Positions 42,215-54,442 of a stretch of 64,000 bases of DNA are shown piece by piece. The notes under the pieces were generated by a model. It was not told the origin of the DNA. It searched no databases and saw nothing but the letters and a program-made list of their open reading frames with translations. Every line of letters starts with the position of its first letter. The stretch's first letter is position 1. This stretch comes from Tenodera sinensis (lineage: Eukaryota; Arthropoda; Insecta; Mantodea; Mantidae). Location of the stretch: positions 96,965,135 through 97,029,134 of the forward strand of contig CM060961.1 of assembly GCA_030765045.1 (NCBI GenBank), written 5' to 3'. A program made the translations under genes and the position numbers.

Positions 42215-43292
42215 GAATTCCCCCCAAAAATCAGTTGGGTGTCTTTCACAATAGACAGGCATTTCTTATGGCTCTTTGCAAAGAGCTACTAAATTGCTGA
42301 AGTTAAAACCATATAAAATAACTGTGGCATATGCTCTTCATTCAGATGATCCTCTAATTAGGTGCACATTTTGTGAGTAAACTCTCAATAGTATATGCAA
42401 TGGTGAAATTCACCTACATTTAATCATTTTTATGGCCAAGGATTGCTTTCATCTTCATGTATACGTGAGTACACAAAATAATCATTATTAGAGCTCTGAG
42501 AATCCTAATATTGCTCATGAAATACCCCTTGATGAGGAAAAAATTTGTGTAGAGTTATAGGTCCAATTTTTTTGAATCAGTAGATCAATATGCAAAACAA
42601 ACTCAGCATTAAACTCCCTCCATTTTTGGCATTTCACTCACACTCCCTGCTGTCTTTCGCAGCCTTCCATAAAGTATGTGTGAAATTATTGTTCAAGTCT
42701 AAGTTATGTAGGTTTGTGGTGTACAGGAAAACCAGTAGAGGGGATTGTTGTCTCCAGCACTTTGCTCAAGTGTTGCTGTTGTAGCATGGAAGGTATATCA
42801 TTCTATGTGTTCATTGAATGCTCACGTGCATCACTGGTTATCTGTCAACTACCTTCCTGCCGCTCTCATATACCTTTCCTGCTTATTTTAAACATAGTTG
42901 CATTTCTTCTAGCTACATAGAGCTTGAACTCTTGACCTTGACCTTGCATCTGGCTTTCTATGTTGCAGAAAGTGAAACAGGTCTTGTTTTAATCCTAAAA
43001 TAGATCTTTTAATATCAGTTTTGCAGAAACATTGCAATGAGATGTTAATTTCATGTTAAATCTTAAATAAACATTAATTTTGTGACTAAATATCACAATA
43101 AACTATTTATTTCATGTTAAATCATAAATATTCAGTCATTTCACGAGTTGCATTAAAATTTACATTTAATCACAAGAGTGAACATTGATAATTATGCAGA
43201 TAATCACAACAGTTGATTCTGAAACCTTTTTATTGCATACTGACATATTTCCTGTCATCACAATCTATCAAAAAATTGTGTCCTTAATAATA
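42215..43292. other. No gene seen
   Basis: AT-rich DNA. The ORFs 42590-42784, 42714-42920 and 42818-43003 lack conserved motifs. About 43060-43140 contains two similar phrases (TTTCATGTTAAATC...AAATA) hinting at a small degenerate duplication. Confidence 0.4.
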
Positions 43293-44460
43293 GCTGAATA
43301 GTTTTGGGTAGATTCCAGCTCCTGCTCCGTCTTCATTATCCAATTTGGAACCATCAGTGTAGATATGTAGCCATAGTGGCTCGGGATATAAACTGTGGAT
43401 TGTTTCCAGAGAAATATGTTTTAATTCGGAGGGAGTCCTGTTACATTTAAGTACATGTTCATCAGGTTTAAGTTATAATTAATATCTGTATCATCTATTG
43501 GTGAAAGTGGAATGTGGAGTCTCTCAGGCTTTTGATATAAATTGTGGTGTTCTTGTAATTTAGCTCATTAGCTTTCTGTATGAAGCCCTATTGAGTTTTA
43601 AGGTTTCTCTCGTTGTTTTGATATTTTTGCCAATAATTGTCTTGAGGTAGTCTTATTAAGTTTTCATATTGAGTTAAAGCTTATCAATTAATCTGATGGA
43701 TTATTGGAGGGTTTTAAGTAAGCATCTACATCACCATTATGGAAATAGATTTAACACCACCTTTTATCAATCCTAAAGAGCTATTTTGAATTGTTTCTAA
43801 TTTATTAAGGATTTTTTTATTGGATGTAATCAGACTTTTGTTACCATATAGTAGAACAGGTTTAATGTATGTTTTATAGTGTTATTTAATACTTCCCTAG
43901 AGCAACCACATTTTGTTCCTGTTAATCTCTTTAATATAATGCATCATTTGTTTACTTTTTCTGTTATATTTTTAACATGATACACCCAGGATAATTTTCT
44001 GTCATAGTATATACCCAAGTATTTAGCACAACCTTACTGTTGAATGTTTTTATTTTTAAGGAGAACTCAGGTACAGTATGTGTTAGGGAAAGAATCTTAT
44101 AGTATGTTTTATTGGTATTAATCTTCATGCAGTTATTGTCATACCATTGTCCTAGTTATTATATGGTATTATTCATTTGTGAAGTATTTCAAGGAGCAGG
44201 TGTCCAGATGGTTATATCATCTGCATAAAGTGAACAGTTAATATTATCATTTAAATGTAGTTCTATTAGCAAATCATTAATTACAATGTTAAAAAGTGTG
44301 GGGCTAATTACTGAGCCTTGAGGAAATCCTATTTTCATTTGTTTGTGTTTAGATATTATGTTACCATATGTTGTGCAAAATCTTGTATTGATGAAACTGT
44401 AGATCCAATGCAACAACATTGACAATAATGATGGGAAAGAAAGAATTATGCAGTTCAAGG
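43293..44460 (-). pseudogene. LINE fragment: reverse transcriptase to RNase H
   Basis: Minus strand: 44189-44458 holds MKIGFPQGSVISPTLFNIVI and CSLYADDITIW, RT blocks with an intact YADD. About 43500-44180 is a decayed RT thumb (TMTENYPGCIM). At 43297-43400 HIYTDGSKLDNEDGAGAGIY is the start of an RNase H domain. RT followed by RNase H places it in the I/R1/LOA-like group of LINEs. Both ends are truncated and the interior has many stops. Confidence 0.75.
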
Positions 44461-46650
44461 AAAAACTTGTCAGTGTGAAAACAGCTGATACATGGTTCCT
44501 TCACATCTTTCTAGAATCTGGACTGAGCACAAAATAATGCACAAGTTTGGCATATCTCTTCAAGTAGTTTACACAGCAACACTTCTTCAAAATAATAAGG
44601 ATATGACGTCAGTGCCTGATGGAAAATAATTTTGTCACATGTCTGATGATATTTCAGAACTTGTTAATTTCTATGAAAAATACAAACTAAGCCAAATTAT
44701 GGCTGGCTTGAAAGAAAATTGGTCAAAGAGGATCACAAGAGAAAGAAAAAAATAAAAAAATGACAAATTTTGCTCCATCTTACAGATATTGTAGGATCTA
44801 CTTCACTAAGATCAGAGTACTGTACAACAGTGCATATACTGTGGGTTATCAAAGCTATCACTGAAGCCCATATCTAAAGTAAACTAGAAATAAATAAGCA
44901 ATATTAATAATAATTGCAGTGCCAGCCAGTTTTCTTCATGAAGAACTAATACGTAGGATGGAAAATGTCTTGTTCTCTATCACAGAACAGGGGTTTTGGA
45001 TACTTAATGCTGCAGCCTTCACAATGATATGGGCAAGGAGGAGTGCGGGAATAAGCTTGCCAAGGCTTCGGAATCCCATGTTGCTATACCCACCCGAGCA
45101 TCTCCATGATGTGCCATATGGACTTGACTGGCTTGGAATTAGCAAGAACACTCTGTTTTTAATACTGTGTGATTGTTACAGTCCTCAACAGCTGTATTAG
45201 TATTATTTATAGTCTCAGTGTAACAAGACAGTTGCTACATACTTGCAGTTGAAATACAAGGATAAGTTAGTGATAGTAAAACAGGGAAGGCCTACTACAG
45301 TTCTTCTGCACTTGCAATGTGAGCAGAAGGAAAAAAATAAGAATCCTTAGAAAAGATATTTTAATATAAACTATTACGATAAGTGTGTATGTGGCTGGCT
45401 GGTTCATTCGAATTAAACAAACTTTATTGCTGGCAATGCTTGTTGTTTGTAACTGAGAAAATGCCCTGAAATACAATGGGTTTCCCAAATTTACCATATT
45501 TAATCACAGCTTTGGAAAGACATAAGAATGCATTGACTAGAAACCTAGGATTTGAAGAAATTGGTCAGAAACTATGAGTGTTACTAATGAAGAAGACCAA
45601 GAAAGGCCTAGAAAGAGAAATTGTCATCAAGATGAAACCTATTCTTCATACTAAACCCTCTAGTGGTTGCTAAGGTCCTGGGAGACCCCTACATTTATTT
45701 AAACACTCGAATTTTTTAACAAACACGCCTACGCAATCTGTTTATTATTTTAGCTCCAAGAGTGACTAATCGGCAGTTATATGTCGCAGAGGTCAACCAA
45801 ACTCTGCACACCTACTCCCATTACATATTACTGACATTTGTTTTTTCCTTGTTAGTTGTGCAATATATCTTTCTGATTGCAAGAGATGTTAATACTTCTC
45901 AAAAACATGAATAAAGTCTACGATTTACAAAATTCCAAGAATTTGGAAGAAGTACATCATCTATGTTGTGATGATGCCTTATCCATGTATGACAATTCTG
46001 AAGATAAACTGAAAATGAGGTCTTTAGATTCATAAACTGAGCATAAATAATAGGATGAAAGCAACCTATGTTCTAACAACATGTATTTTGTAGGAAACGT
46101 AATATGCTTGTCAAAGATATTATTATAGTTAGAATTATTACTATCATTATTGTTGTTTTTGTTGACAATACACTTCAAATTACAAGTTGTTTACCTGAAC
46201 ATTGCAATTTATTACATTTCTATGTAGTGCGGTACAAATTGTAATGTATAGTGTACTCATACTACTTTTATTTATCTTTGATCTATCTAGTAAGATAATG
46301 CTAATAAAAACCATGTATATTTAAGCTAAACGAAGCTAACCATGGGAATGAAGGAAAAATACAATTAAACAAATAATAAATGCAAGCATATAAGCCCAGA
46401 AATATACCAAGGGCCTACTAGGCCCCACGCGACTAACAGTGTTCTACGAAGGCATGTAACCGAGGGTTAAGGGCTTTCTGTGAAGTCCTGGACGCATTAA
46501 TAACTGAAACTAAATTAAGATTTTAATCACAGAAACAGTTGAAATTTCTAGCCTTACTGGATTCTAAACATTTTGCGAGTTACAATAAAAGTTTTCCAAT
46601 AAATGTACTACGTAAACCGAGAGAACCATATGTTTCTATTTCAATATATT
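44461..46650. other. No gene supported; possible decayed piggyBac-type unit
   Basis: The 93-codon frame 44919-45200 (MPASFLHEELIRRMENVLFS...) follows an AG but matches no family I know. CCCTCTAGTGGTTGCTAAGG at 45656 and GAGGGTTAA at 46460-46470 face each other and could be remnants of piggyBac-type ends (CCCTC...GAGGG, TTAA on the right only); no transposase is readable between them. Confidence 0.3.
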
Positions 46651-46654
46651 GTCT

Positions 46655-46965
46655 TTGAAAAATGAACTGAAAGTGCTATATTCACCTCAAAACTTTCTAA
46701 CAAATCTGTTCAAACTATTGCAAATTATAGGATATCAAATTGACTTGATGTTGTGCACAGCAAAGTTTATAAACTATGTGAACTGATTTTAACATTTCCT
46801 TCCACTGCTGCAAACACAGAAAGGAGTTTTTTAGCCTTGAAATGGATAAAATGTTATTTATGGGCAACAAAAGGAAAAATTCATCTGAGCAACTTGGCTA
46901 TTCTATGGGTGGGAAAAAACATTTATTTCATTGAGAAGATACCACAAGGAATTGTTTTCTGATAG
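46655..46965 (+). pseudogene. hAT transposase C-terminal (dimerisation) fragment
   Basis: LCELILTFPSTAANTERSFL, ALKWIKCYLWATKG and LSNLAIL match the conserved hAT C-terminal block (L.....P...A..ERSFS.LK.IK..LR...G...L..L..L). A weak upstream match (LKVLYSPQNFLTNLFKLLQI) is in another frame. Remainder of the element not found. Confidence 0.75.
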
Positions 46966-47199
46966 TGTGACAACAAGTTTACCAGTAAAGAAAGGTAGCT
47001 GAATTTATGTATATATAAACAGTTATGGAAATGTTCATTTTACTTTTATAATTATTCTTTAGCTTATTTCAAGAAAAATTTATTTAAATGCACTGTTCAT
47101 GAAATTAACATTTAATTATCAACTCCTTATTATCCAGCTCTGAGCTTTTATTTTTGTAGCGTTTAGAACCTACTTTTACTACACATAGCATCGCAGGCA

Positions 47200-47385
47200 G
47201 TGATACTGATGATACATGGAATGAAGATGAAGCACTGGCAGAATAAGATGGCAGAGGAAACAGGTAAACCTGGAAGAAACCCGGTGCTGTGCTGCTTTGT
47301 CCATCACAAAGGATTGAATCTGGCCTGGTGAGAAGTGAGAATCAAATGGTCTAACCACTCAACTATGGCGTGGCCATGGTAGGCC
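47200..47385 (-). repeat. tRNA-derived SINE
   Basis: Minus strand: CATAGTTGAGTGGTTAGACC (A box region), CCAGATTCAATCC (B box), then CCGGGTTTCTTCCAGGTTTA, a phrase common to insect tRNA-type SINEs (general knowledge). No target duplication identified. Confidence 0.55.
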
Positions 47386-48249
47386 TAGTGGTAGCCTAAG
47401 TCACAATCTCAGCACATGCCACTGTTGTGCAGGAGGTTTTACTACATCTTATGGTTTGGCTGTCTGTGCTGCTACAATTATATAGAGAGCACTCTTCACT
47501 GGTTGGTCCTTTTGGAGCTTTTTCTATGCTATTGCTCCATTTTAACTGGCTTGCTTTGTTTTCTCCTGTTAAGTGACATCACTTTTATTATTTCACCGTG
47601 AGGGCAACTGGTTGAAACATAAAAAGAATTTTGTTAATTTGCAGTATCATAAGACAGATTTCCAAGTATCAGCTGAGTTTTGCCACAAACCATGGAAAGA
47701 GCCCATGTGGCAGCAAAGGAGGTGATGATAATGATATACTGAGTGGCCCTGCTAGAAGCCTGTATGCAGGCTCTTGGAGTTCTTTGTACCTCTTATACTT
47801 GGTAAATTATTCAAGTCCAACAATCCTGATAAAGCATATTATGTCCTTGACATCTGCCCTATTTATATCCAAAGGTAAAGAGTAAAGGGTTCAGGTGCAG
47901 AGGGGGACACCTCGCTCATGCTACCACCCCCCAGGAGGCAGAGATGAAATGAGGGAACCGAAGGAATGCTATCAGACCCACAGCAAGACAGGCCCACCAG
48001 AGACGCGTGGAAATCCCTAACCAGTGCTGAGATGTCTTCATCCGGTGCAAGGCAGCATCACACCCCGAGTCCGGGGTAGTATCGCACGAAGCGTCTTTCT
48101 CCCTCTCAATGGAGGACACCACCAAGCACTGAGAACAGCAGTTACCATGCACAGTCATTCATGCCATCTGCCCAACACTGCCCACACTACACGCCTGGAA
48201 TTGCACCACCTGAAAGATGTTAAGGAAATGGAATGAAAGGAAATTATGG

Positions 48250-48412
48250 AAAGTAAACTGTGGTATGAAATAATGCACCCCAGCATTTGCCTAAGAGACA
48301 TGAGGAAGCCATGGAAAAACCCACATCAGAGTGCACGGCCATGGGGATCAAACCCATGACCTCCCAAATGTGGATGTTACTGCCTTAGCCATCCCACTCA
48401 GTGTATTTATAT
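48250..48412 (-). repeat. tRNA-derived SINE
   Basis: Minus strand: GTGGGATGGCTAAGGCAGTA (A box), GGAGGTCATGGGTTTGATCC (B box), then GTGGGTTTTTCCATGGCTTC. Abuts the LINE relic at 48425. Confidence 0.6.
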
Positions 48413-48424
48413 ACAAAGTAACAT

Positions 48425-49130
48425 ATCCATGCATAGCAAATACTTCACATTCACATAGGATATGTTGAGAAGATTCAAGATCCAGTCCACATACCTGCAC
48501 ATGGGATATTCTATGAGCCCCATTTTGCATAAATGTCTGTGTGGGGTATTGTGGTCAGTCAAATAGCCAGCAATCCCCTGAGCGTAAATCTGATTAAGCT
48601 CAAAAGAAACTCAGTTAATTTACTGCCATTGGCTTGCCTGGCAGCAGTTTACATTCTCCAGATCTCAAGATAAGCCCGAGCTGCAAGTTGGTTTATCTTA
48701 TACTTGACACTTGGGGGATATTCAATCCTAGACTCACACCTCTCTTGGCCAGAGCATCTGCCATTTCATTAACTCTAATATCTGAATGCCCAGGTACCTA
48801 TATAAGGATGATCCAGTAACTGGTGCAGGGTCTGTTCAACATTTGGATGTGGTTTTGGCAGATATTAGGGCTTTTATGCTATCTGAACAGATACTGAAAT
48901 CTGCCCATTTGCATGGCAAAGTGTTTGTATTGTGCAGGTTAAAATTGTATATATCAACCTGGAAAACAGTGGCAACACTACCAAGAAGGATGCCAAGACT
49001 AGTTCTAGAGCCACAGAGCCCTGCACTGTATCCTCCCTCTAAAGCGGAATCCATCTGTATGCCTCCTCGGGACCCTTTGCCTCAGGAGAAACCGAGTCTC
49101 TGGGCTCATGCCTCCCTGAATGATGTTGCT
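48425..49130 (-). pseudogene. LINE fragment: RNase H and terminal Cys/His motif
   Basis: Minus strand: MDSALEGGYSAGLCGSRTSL and CSDSIKALISAKTTSK (48836-49120) form an RNase H; broken frames follow. ESSQHILCECEVFAMHGY (about 48430-48490) is the usual C-terminal HILCECE motif of R1/LOA-type LINEs. Several stops. The plus-strand ORF 48786-49136 is its shadow. Confidence 0.7.
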
Positions 49131-49139
49131 GCATAAATT

Positions 49140-50415
49140 GGGCTAAGATTAAATCTTGTACCCATCAAGTCCCCTCTTATTTAGGTAATAGAACATGTCT
49201 TCTGAAGACAGGATCAATGAGTGTCGCTTATGAGGTAGTTCAAAATATCATCCCCTAGAGTCTAGAGGCTATGTGCATTCGCCCTCGTAGCCTCCTTCAT
49301 AAACAAGTGTAAAGGAGGAAATGCCACCAAGATCTCCACGGCTGACTGTGGGGTAGTTTGCACCAGTTTTCAAACATGTTATGCCATGCCATCTAGCTTT
49401 ACCATCTTCAGTGAGCTCAGATAACAAGCCCTAGAGACTCTAACAGTGAATGCAAAGTAACAGATAGGAATTTCTGTTAACCCCAGAACCAAAGAAGAAC
49501 ACAAGAAGTGCGGTTATTATAGGCAGAAAGATTCATAGGACTGTAAACTGTCTCAGGAATACACAACATGTAGAATGTGATTACAGCTCCTGAAAAGAAA
49601 AAATAAATTGCCATGTAAATATTCTATACTTGATGTGAATTTCCTTAAATTTGCCAAGATCTCATTGCCAGGAAACACAATAATGCAGGTCAGCCGATTG
49701 AGTTCAACAATAGTGGGGGTGGTGGGTTGCAACTATGCTTCTCAGTTCTGGTGTCTCAGAGTTCCCTTTGAGGTTATTTGATTAAATTTTTACAGTTTAA
49801 AGAATAGGATAATGTAGCATATTTACCAAACTCCAATTATGATCACAAATACTTATGTTAGGGAAAATTGGGTACCTTGATAAGTAACATCAGTACATCA
49901 TTATTGTACATCATATTTCCTCCGCAACTCTTAAAAACATGAGAATAGCTTTTTTCAACCTTCATAGAAAGCAAATGTCATATACAGAAGAAATGTAGAA
50001 GAAGAATGAGCAAGATTGCAGAAGGCGGGGAAAGTAGTACTGCCAACATTTGAAATGCAGGAAGTATGTCTGCAACACATGCAGGAAATGGTGTGTGCAA
50101 CACCACGTGCTTGTGTTTTGAGTGTCAATGTTGGCAACATCTCCACAAGAGAGGGAAGGGGTGAACTGGAGAGGAATGAAGCATGTGGGAATAATTTCGT
50201 TTGATTCTTTCACTTTGTGCACCTAGCCTCAATTAAGTGCAGTTTACAGACATATACATAAATAAATAACAAGTTATGTATGTCAATTATTGTTCTTAAA
50301 GGCATAGTCTCAATATTTGTGCAATAAAATAGTGCAATATATTGTTAAAAGTGTCAGAAAATTCATTTGAAGTGTTTTGGTAAATACCCTATGTTATTGA
50401 AAGAACATGTTTATC
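49140..50415. other. No gene seen
   Basis: Lower AT content at 49240-49520 but no exon or element recognised. ORFs at 49955-50222 overlap on both strands without motif. Confidence 0.4.
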
Positions 50416-50621
50416 TCTATTATTATAAAAATTGAATCAGTGTTGAAACACTTAACTTGACTTGCATGTAAATATTTATCTTGGCCAGTTTCAAGAGCTT
50501 AAATTGTTCCCATCATCAGAATTGATTCTTCTGGATGTTGTCTGATATGTGGTTGTTTGAGTTGACATCTAGTGGTAGACCGATGAACTTCAATAATGGA
50601 TTTGGTGGTGATAAATCAAAA

Positions 50622-51392
50622 TTAATTAATCAGAGTTTGTTTTTTATGATAATGTTCTCCCAAGTATCCAACTCTGCAATATGTTTTGTAGCTTTTAAAA
50701 GTGTTATGTTCGACGTGATGTGACTGATGTCCAAAAATGGTTTGCAACTGCAGATTTATCCATTTGTTTTTATTTGATGTATGCCCTTTTAATCTGGTTT
50801 CTAAATTCCTCTTAGTTTTTCCTATGTAAATTTGGTCAAAATCTGTGCAACTAATTTTATAGATTCCTCCTCTTTTGTTCTGTGGTATTTGGTCCTTCAA
50901 CTTGTTGCATAGTAATTTCTCTATGCTGAAATTATTTTGTAGAGCCAAGTTGACACTGTATTTTTTGACAATTTTTGTGGAATTTGTATTGTTTACTTGG
51001 ATGGAGAGTGAAGTTTTTGAAAATAATTTTGGCTTCTTGTTGAGAGAGTTTAGTGGTCTCTTTCATGTGTTTCTGTTTTATAAATTTAATTATTTTGTTT
51101 TCAATGATTTTTTGTTGAAGCCATTGCTAATTGCTGTGCTGACTATGTATTCGTATTGTTGTTTGTATTCTCCTTCTGATAAGAGGGTGTAAACCAATCT
51201 GTGGGTTAAACTATTTAACACAGCATGTTTGTGTGGAACTGGGTTGGATCTGTTACTTTTTATGTAGTTTTCTGAATGTATAAGCTTTATATGTATACCA
51301 AAACTGATTTTATTTTGGCATCTCATTATTTTTAAATCCAAGAAGGGTAATGTGTCTTTTTCTTCAATTTCCATAGTGAATTGTATGGCTCT
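50622..51392 (-). pseudogene. Penelope-like RT C-terminus and GIY-YIG endonuclease
   Basis: 51090-51392: TMEIEEKDTLPFLDLKI and SENYIKSNRSNPVPHKHAVL, the end of a PLE reverse transcriptase. After frame breaks, 50622-50948: LLCNKLKDQIPQNKRGGIYK and ISCTDFDQIYIGKTKRNLET, a GIY-YIG nuclease (GIY, YIGKT, R, H). Distal C-terminal part (LLKATKHIAELDTWENII) is out of frame. 5'-truncated and inactive. Confidence 0.85.
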
Positions 51393-51407
51393 GTTTTTTT
51401 AAGTTGA

Positions 51408-52352
51408 CTTGTTGTTTTTGTTGTTGTTTTCTAGTGCCTTGCATCTGGCAATGAAGCCATTAGCATTCGTGCTTTCCAATACTTTTGAACTGTAGTTTCT
51501 TCTGATCTTAATGCTTCACAGGTCTTCAAGTGGGCTTCATTCATTTCTGCTGGATTGTTACACAGGACACATATTGGTTTTTTCTTTTTTTTTAAATTTA
51601 ATTAACGTCCTCCAACATTGTGTCATATCGGATGGTGAGTGAATGAAACGGGTGAAATGATGCTCAAATGAGCCCGAGGTCCATGGAGCTTTAAGTTACC
51701 CGACATTCGTCTTCTCAGGATAAGGGAAAACCTCAGAAAAAACCTTACCCGGATAACTTACCCTAAGCGAGATTCGAACTCGCGACCTCTTGAACGTGAG
51801 GCAGACACGCTAGCCATCACGCTACCGAGGCAGGCACACATATTGGTGAAGCTGAGATACCTATTCTGTAGAGATGACTTGCTAAGCAGTTATGATTTGT
51901 CAGTAGTCGGAAGGCTGCAACCGCTGTTTTCCTTGGTCTCTGGGGGGTTATATCTGGGTTGGAAGGTAGTGTAATCCATTTTTTATCTTTGGCATTTGTT
52001 TCTATTTCTTGTAGGTATGAATGAGAAAATTTTTTAATGATCAAGCATTTTATTGAGGAATATGAGAAATTGAATTTAGATTTTTGTTTTATTGTTGTGC
52101 CTTTCTTTGCAAGTGAGTCTGCAGCTTCATTCCCCATGACTCCACAGTGTGCTGGAATCCATTGGAGATGAAGTCTTATTAACTTTTTGGAGTTGTGTTA
52201 ACATTTTGTAACATTCTCTAATTTTTGTTGACTTCTTTGTAGTATTTGAATATATTCCCTGAATTGCAGCTTTAGAATCTGAAAGAATTACTGCTTTGTT
52301 AAATTTATTTAAGGGAAGATTTAATAATTGTCGGAGAGAAATGTATATAGCC
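51408..52352 (-). mobile_element. 5'-truncated LINE inserted in the Penelope element, 14-bp target duplication
   Basis: TTTTTTTAAGTTGA stands at 51394-51407 and 52353-52366. The insert's 3' end (left) is (CAA)n-like plus CTAGTGCCTTGCATCTGGCA, the terminus shared with 4872-5526. Minus-strand coding: KAVILSDSKAAIQGIYSNTT and MGNEAADSLAKKG (RNase H, 51817-52350), PRKTAVAAFRLLTNHNCLAS, then after the SINE YWKAR...SLPDARH to the stop about 10 bases before the tail. Confidence 0.88.
51579..51835 (-). mobile_element. tRNA-derived SINE with 12-bp target duplication
   Basis: ACACATATTGGT at 51567-51578 and 51836-51847 bound 257 bp. On the minus strand it begins with a tRNA-like head (GGCTAGCGTGTCTGCCTCAC, GAGTTCGAATCTCGC as B box) and ends in an A-rich tail (plus-strand TTTTTTCTTTTTTTTT). 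It interrupts the LINE RNase H reading frame within its C-terminal Cys motif. Confidence 0.9.
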
Positions 52353-52379
52353 TTTTTTTAAGTTGAGTAACTTACAAGT

Positions 52380-52712
52380 AAATGGATAAATCTGCAGATG
52401 CAAAACATTTTTGGACATCAAAGCACATCACGCCGAACATAACACTTTTAAAAGCTACAAAACAAGTTGTAGAGTCTGATACTTGGGAGAGGATTCTTAT
52501 CAATGAACTTGATTTATCACCACCAAATCTATTATGGAAGTTCATCAGTCCACCATTAGATGTCAACTCAAACAACCATACATCAGACAACATCCACAAG
52601 AATCAGTTTAACAATTTTGATGAGGGGAGCAATTTAAGCTCTTGAAACCCAGATAAATATTTACAGTAAGTAATGTTAAGTGTTTCAACACCAATTCAAT
52701 TTTTATAATAAT
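52380..52712 (+). pseudogene. Inverted arm of the Penelope element, PLE C-terminal coding
   Basis: DKSADAKHFWTSKHITPNIT, LLKATKQVVESDTWERILIN, then LLWKFISPPL: the C-terminal PLE segment, in opposite orientation to 50622. Downstream is a hammerhead-like phrase TTGATGAGGGGAGC...GCTCTTGAAAC at about 52617-52648. Confidence 0.7.
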
Positions 52713-52762
52713 TTAGATGCACATCACTGTTGCCAGCTTATCCAAATATAGGCAAATGTTTA

Positions 52763-53557
52763 TGATGCGAAAATTATGCTGTTGAATCACGTTGTGTCGC
52801 TCTTTTCTAGCGGAATATATGATGGTCACGTTGTGTCGCCCTTTGATGTGGAACGGTGTTGTTTTCTCCGGCTAGTTCAGCATGAAATCTCTTTAATCCC
52901 GGGTATGCGTAGGTGTTTTATAGATTACCCCAGAAGAACTTTTGTATATTATTTATTTTTTACTCTCTGACACTTTCGGGAGTTATGCCGACTTTCTATA
53001 CCTACAGATACTCGCAGAGCAATCGCACTCACGTGTGTACACCACAACGTCCACCACCAGTCTGGGGGCGAGTGGTGACGCTTTCTGGCGTACCCACGCT
53101 AGGAAAACATTCTTTCCAATTTTAAATGTCATGACGTCATCAACAGAAAGCCTCGTATCCAAAATGCTATTTCATTCCTTTTCCCAATTTATAAATGTCC
53201 CTTTCTATTATAACATGTTCTTTTTTTGAATTTCAAATATATAGTTACCTTTTTATGATTTAATGATGTTTACTTTATATTTTATTAAACATATCGCGCG
53301 ACTTTTAAGGTTGGCAGACCTGAATTTCAAATTATGTGGTATGACGTCATGACTCGTTAATTTCAAACCAATAATGCGTTTATCCTACAAATTTAACGAC
53401 TATTATTTACTCATATCTTGCTCACCTTACAACACTTCCTACTCTATTATCTACATATGTTATTACTCAACACTTATCGCAAATCTCACATCCGGCAATT
53501 AAATTAAAACGTGTCTTTATCAAGCCCATTCGATTTGAAATCTAAATTTCAGTATCA
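52763..53557 (-). repeat. 3' LTR of copy E
   Basis: 795 bp. Near its outer end a motif CACGTTGTGTCGC is repeated (about 52789 and 52828), also seen in the other LTR of E but not in A-C. The CRE palindromes are kept. Confidence 0.9.
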
Positions 53558-54079
53558 AATGCCCCCATTTATATTATTTTATTATTTCATAATAAAATAA
53601 TGTAAATGCCTTGCCCGAAAGAAAAATTAAAAATTACTCCTGAATTTTGAATAATCGGCAACACTCCCATTATATACAATTTTCAATTACACTGTTTTGA
53701 AATTGGTTATTAACATATCTTCTCATTAATCTTTATAACATGACAAACAATTATACACTTGACTTAACATTAATCCTTAAATACTAATTACAATATGTTA
53801 TGGTTTCTTCTGTGAAACTTTTATATAAAGGTTAAATTTCAAGAGTCTTTCTTTATACTTCCTTCTTTTAGTTAGTTCATGTTTGCTCACTTCGCTCTCA
53901 CTATCACTTGCACTGTGATTTTGCACTTTTGTTATTGTAACACATATCTTTACTAGATCCTTTAAGCACTAAAATGTACATATATTTATATAAATCCATT
54001 ACACTTTTCAGACAAGTTCTTTCTTTGTCTTGTTGTGATAACTATCTATACATCTTAATATTTTAACAAATGTTTACAA

Positions 54080-54182
54080 GGTATTTATTATTTATTTATG
54101 CCAACAAACTTACTGTTGGTGTTTTTAAACACACAAGCCGTGTGTGGGCAAAGTTTAAGAGGTAGAACCGGTTCTACCTCTT
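54080..54182 (-). mobile_element. Short SINE in copy E with 12-bp target duplication
   Basis: AAATGTTTACAA at 54068-54079 and 54183-54194. The insert matches the right part of 39281-39506 (GCCAACAAACTTACTGTTGG ... ACACAAGCCGTGTGTGGG) with its (AAAT)-type tail on the minus strand. It ends in a perfect palindrome of at least 26 bp centred near 54169 (GAACCGGTTC core). Confidence 0.85.
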
Positions 54183-54442
54183 AAATGTTTACAAATTAAA
54201 TATTCGGTTTTCTCTCTATGCGGAGATGAACATTTTAACAATCTTTCTAAAGCTGTTATTGTAAGCTCTATACAATATATTCTTAAGCTCTTTGTAGTAT
54301 ATAGCAATTCACATTCTGCATTTGTCATGAATACGTAAGTACCTGACCAATATATGGTTTTCAAGTAAGCTAACATTTAAATTTTATCTCAAAGCTGATT
54401 GGGCCCCAATAGAACAAATGACACTTCGAATTTTACATGAAG

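Larger units (their letters stand above)
50419..52712 (-). mobile_element. Penelope-like element with inverted arms, interrupted by a LINE
   Basis: 50419-50766 and 52380-52712 are inverted copies about 335-350 bp long; both end in the same bases (ATTATTATAAAAATTGAAT, inverted at 52694-52712). The left copy continues into GIY-YIG and RT coding sequence. The right arm joins the RT at the 5' truncation. A foldback layout with one inverted extra end is common for Penelope elements. A LINE (51408-52352) inserted near the inner junction. Confidence 0.8.

Noticed and set aside
44919..45200. 93-codon ORF as a cellular exon
   Set aside because: An AG precedes it, but no recognised domain, no clear donor and the reverse strand is equally open.
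47416..47885. Hydrophobic ORFs suggestive of membrane proteins
   Set aside because: T-rich composition explains the hydrophobicity; no family pattern and no plausible splice structure.
51771..51835. A genuine tRNA gene
   Set aside because: The tRNA-like boxes belong to a SINE with an A-rich tail and a target duplication; the cloverleaf is incomplete.
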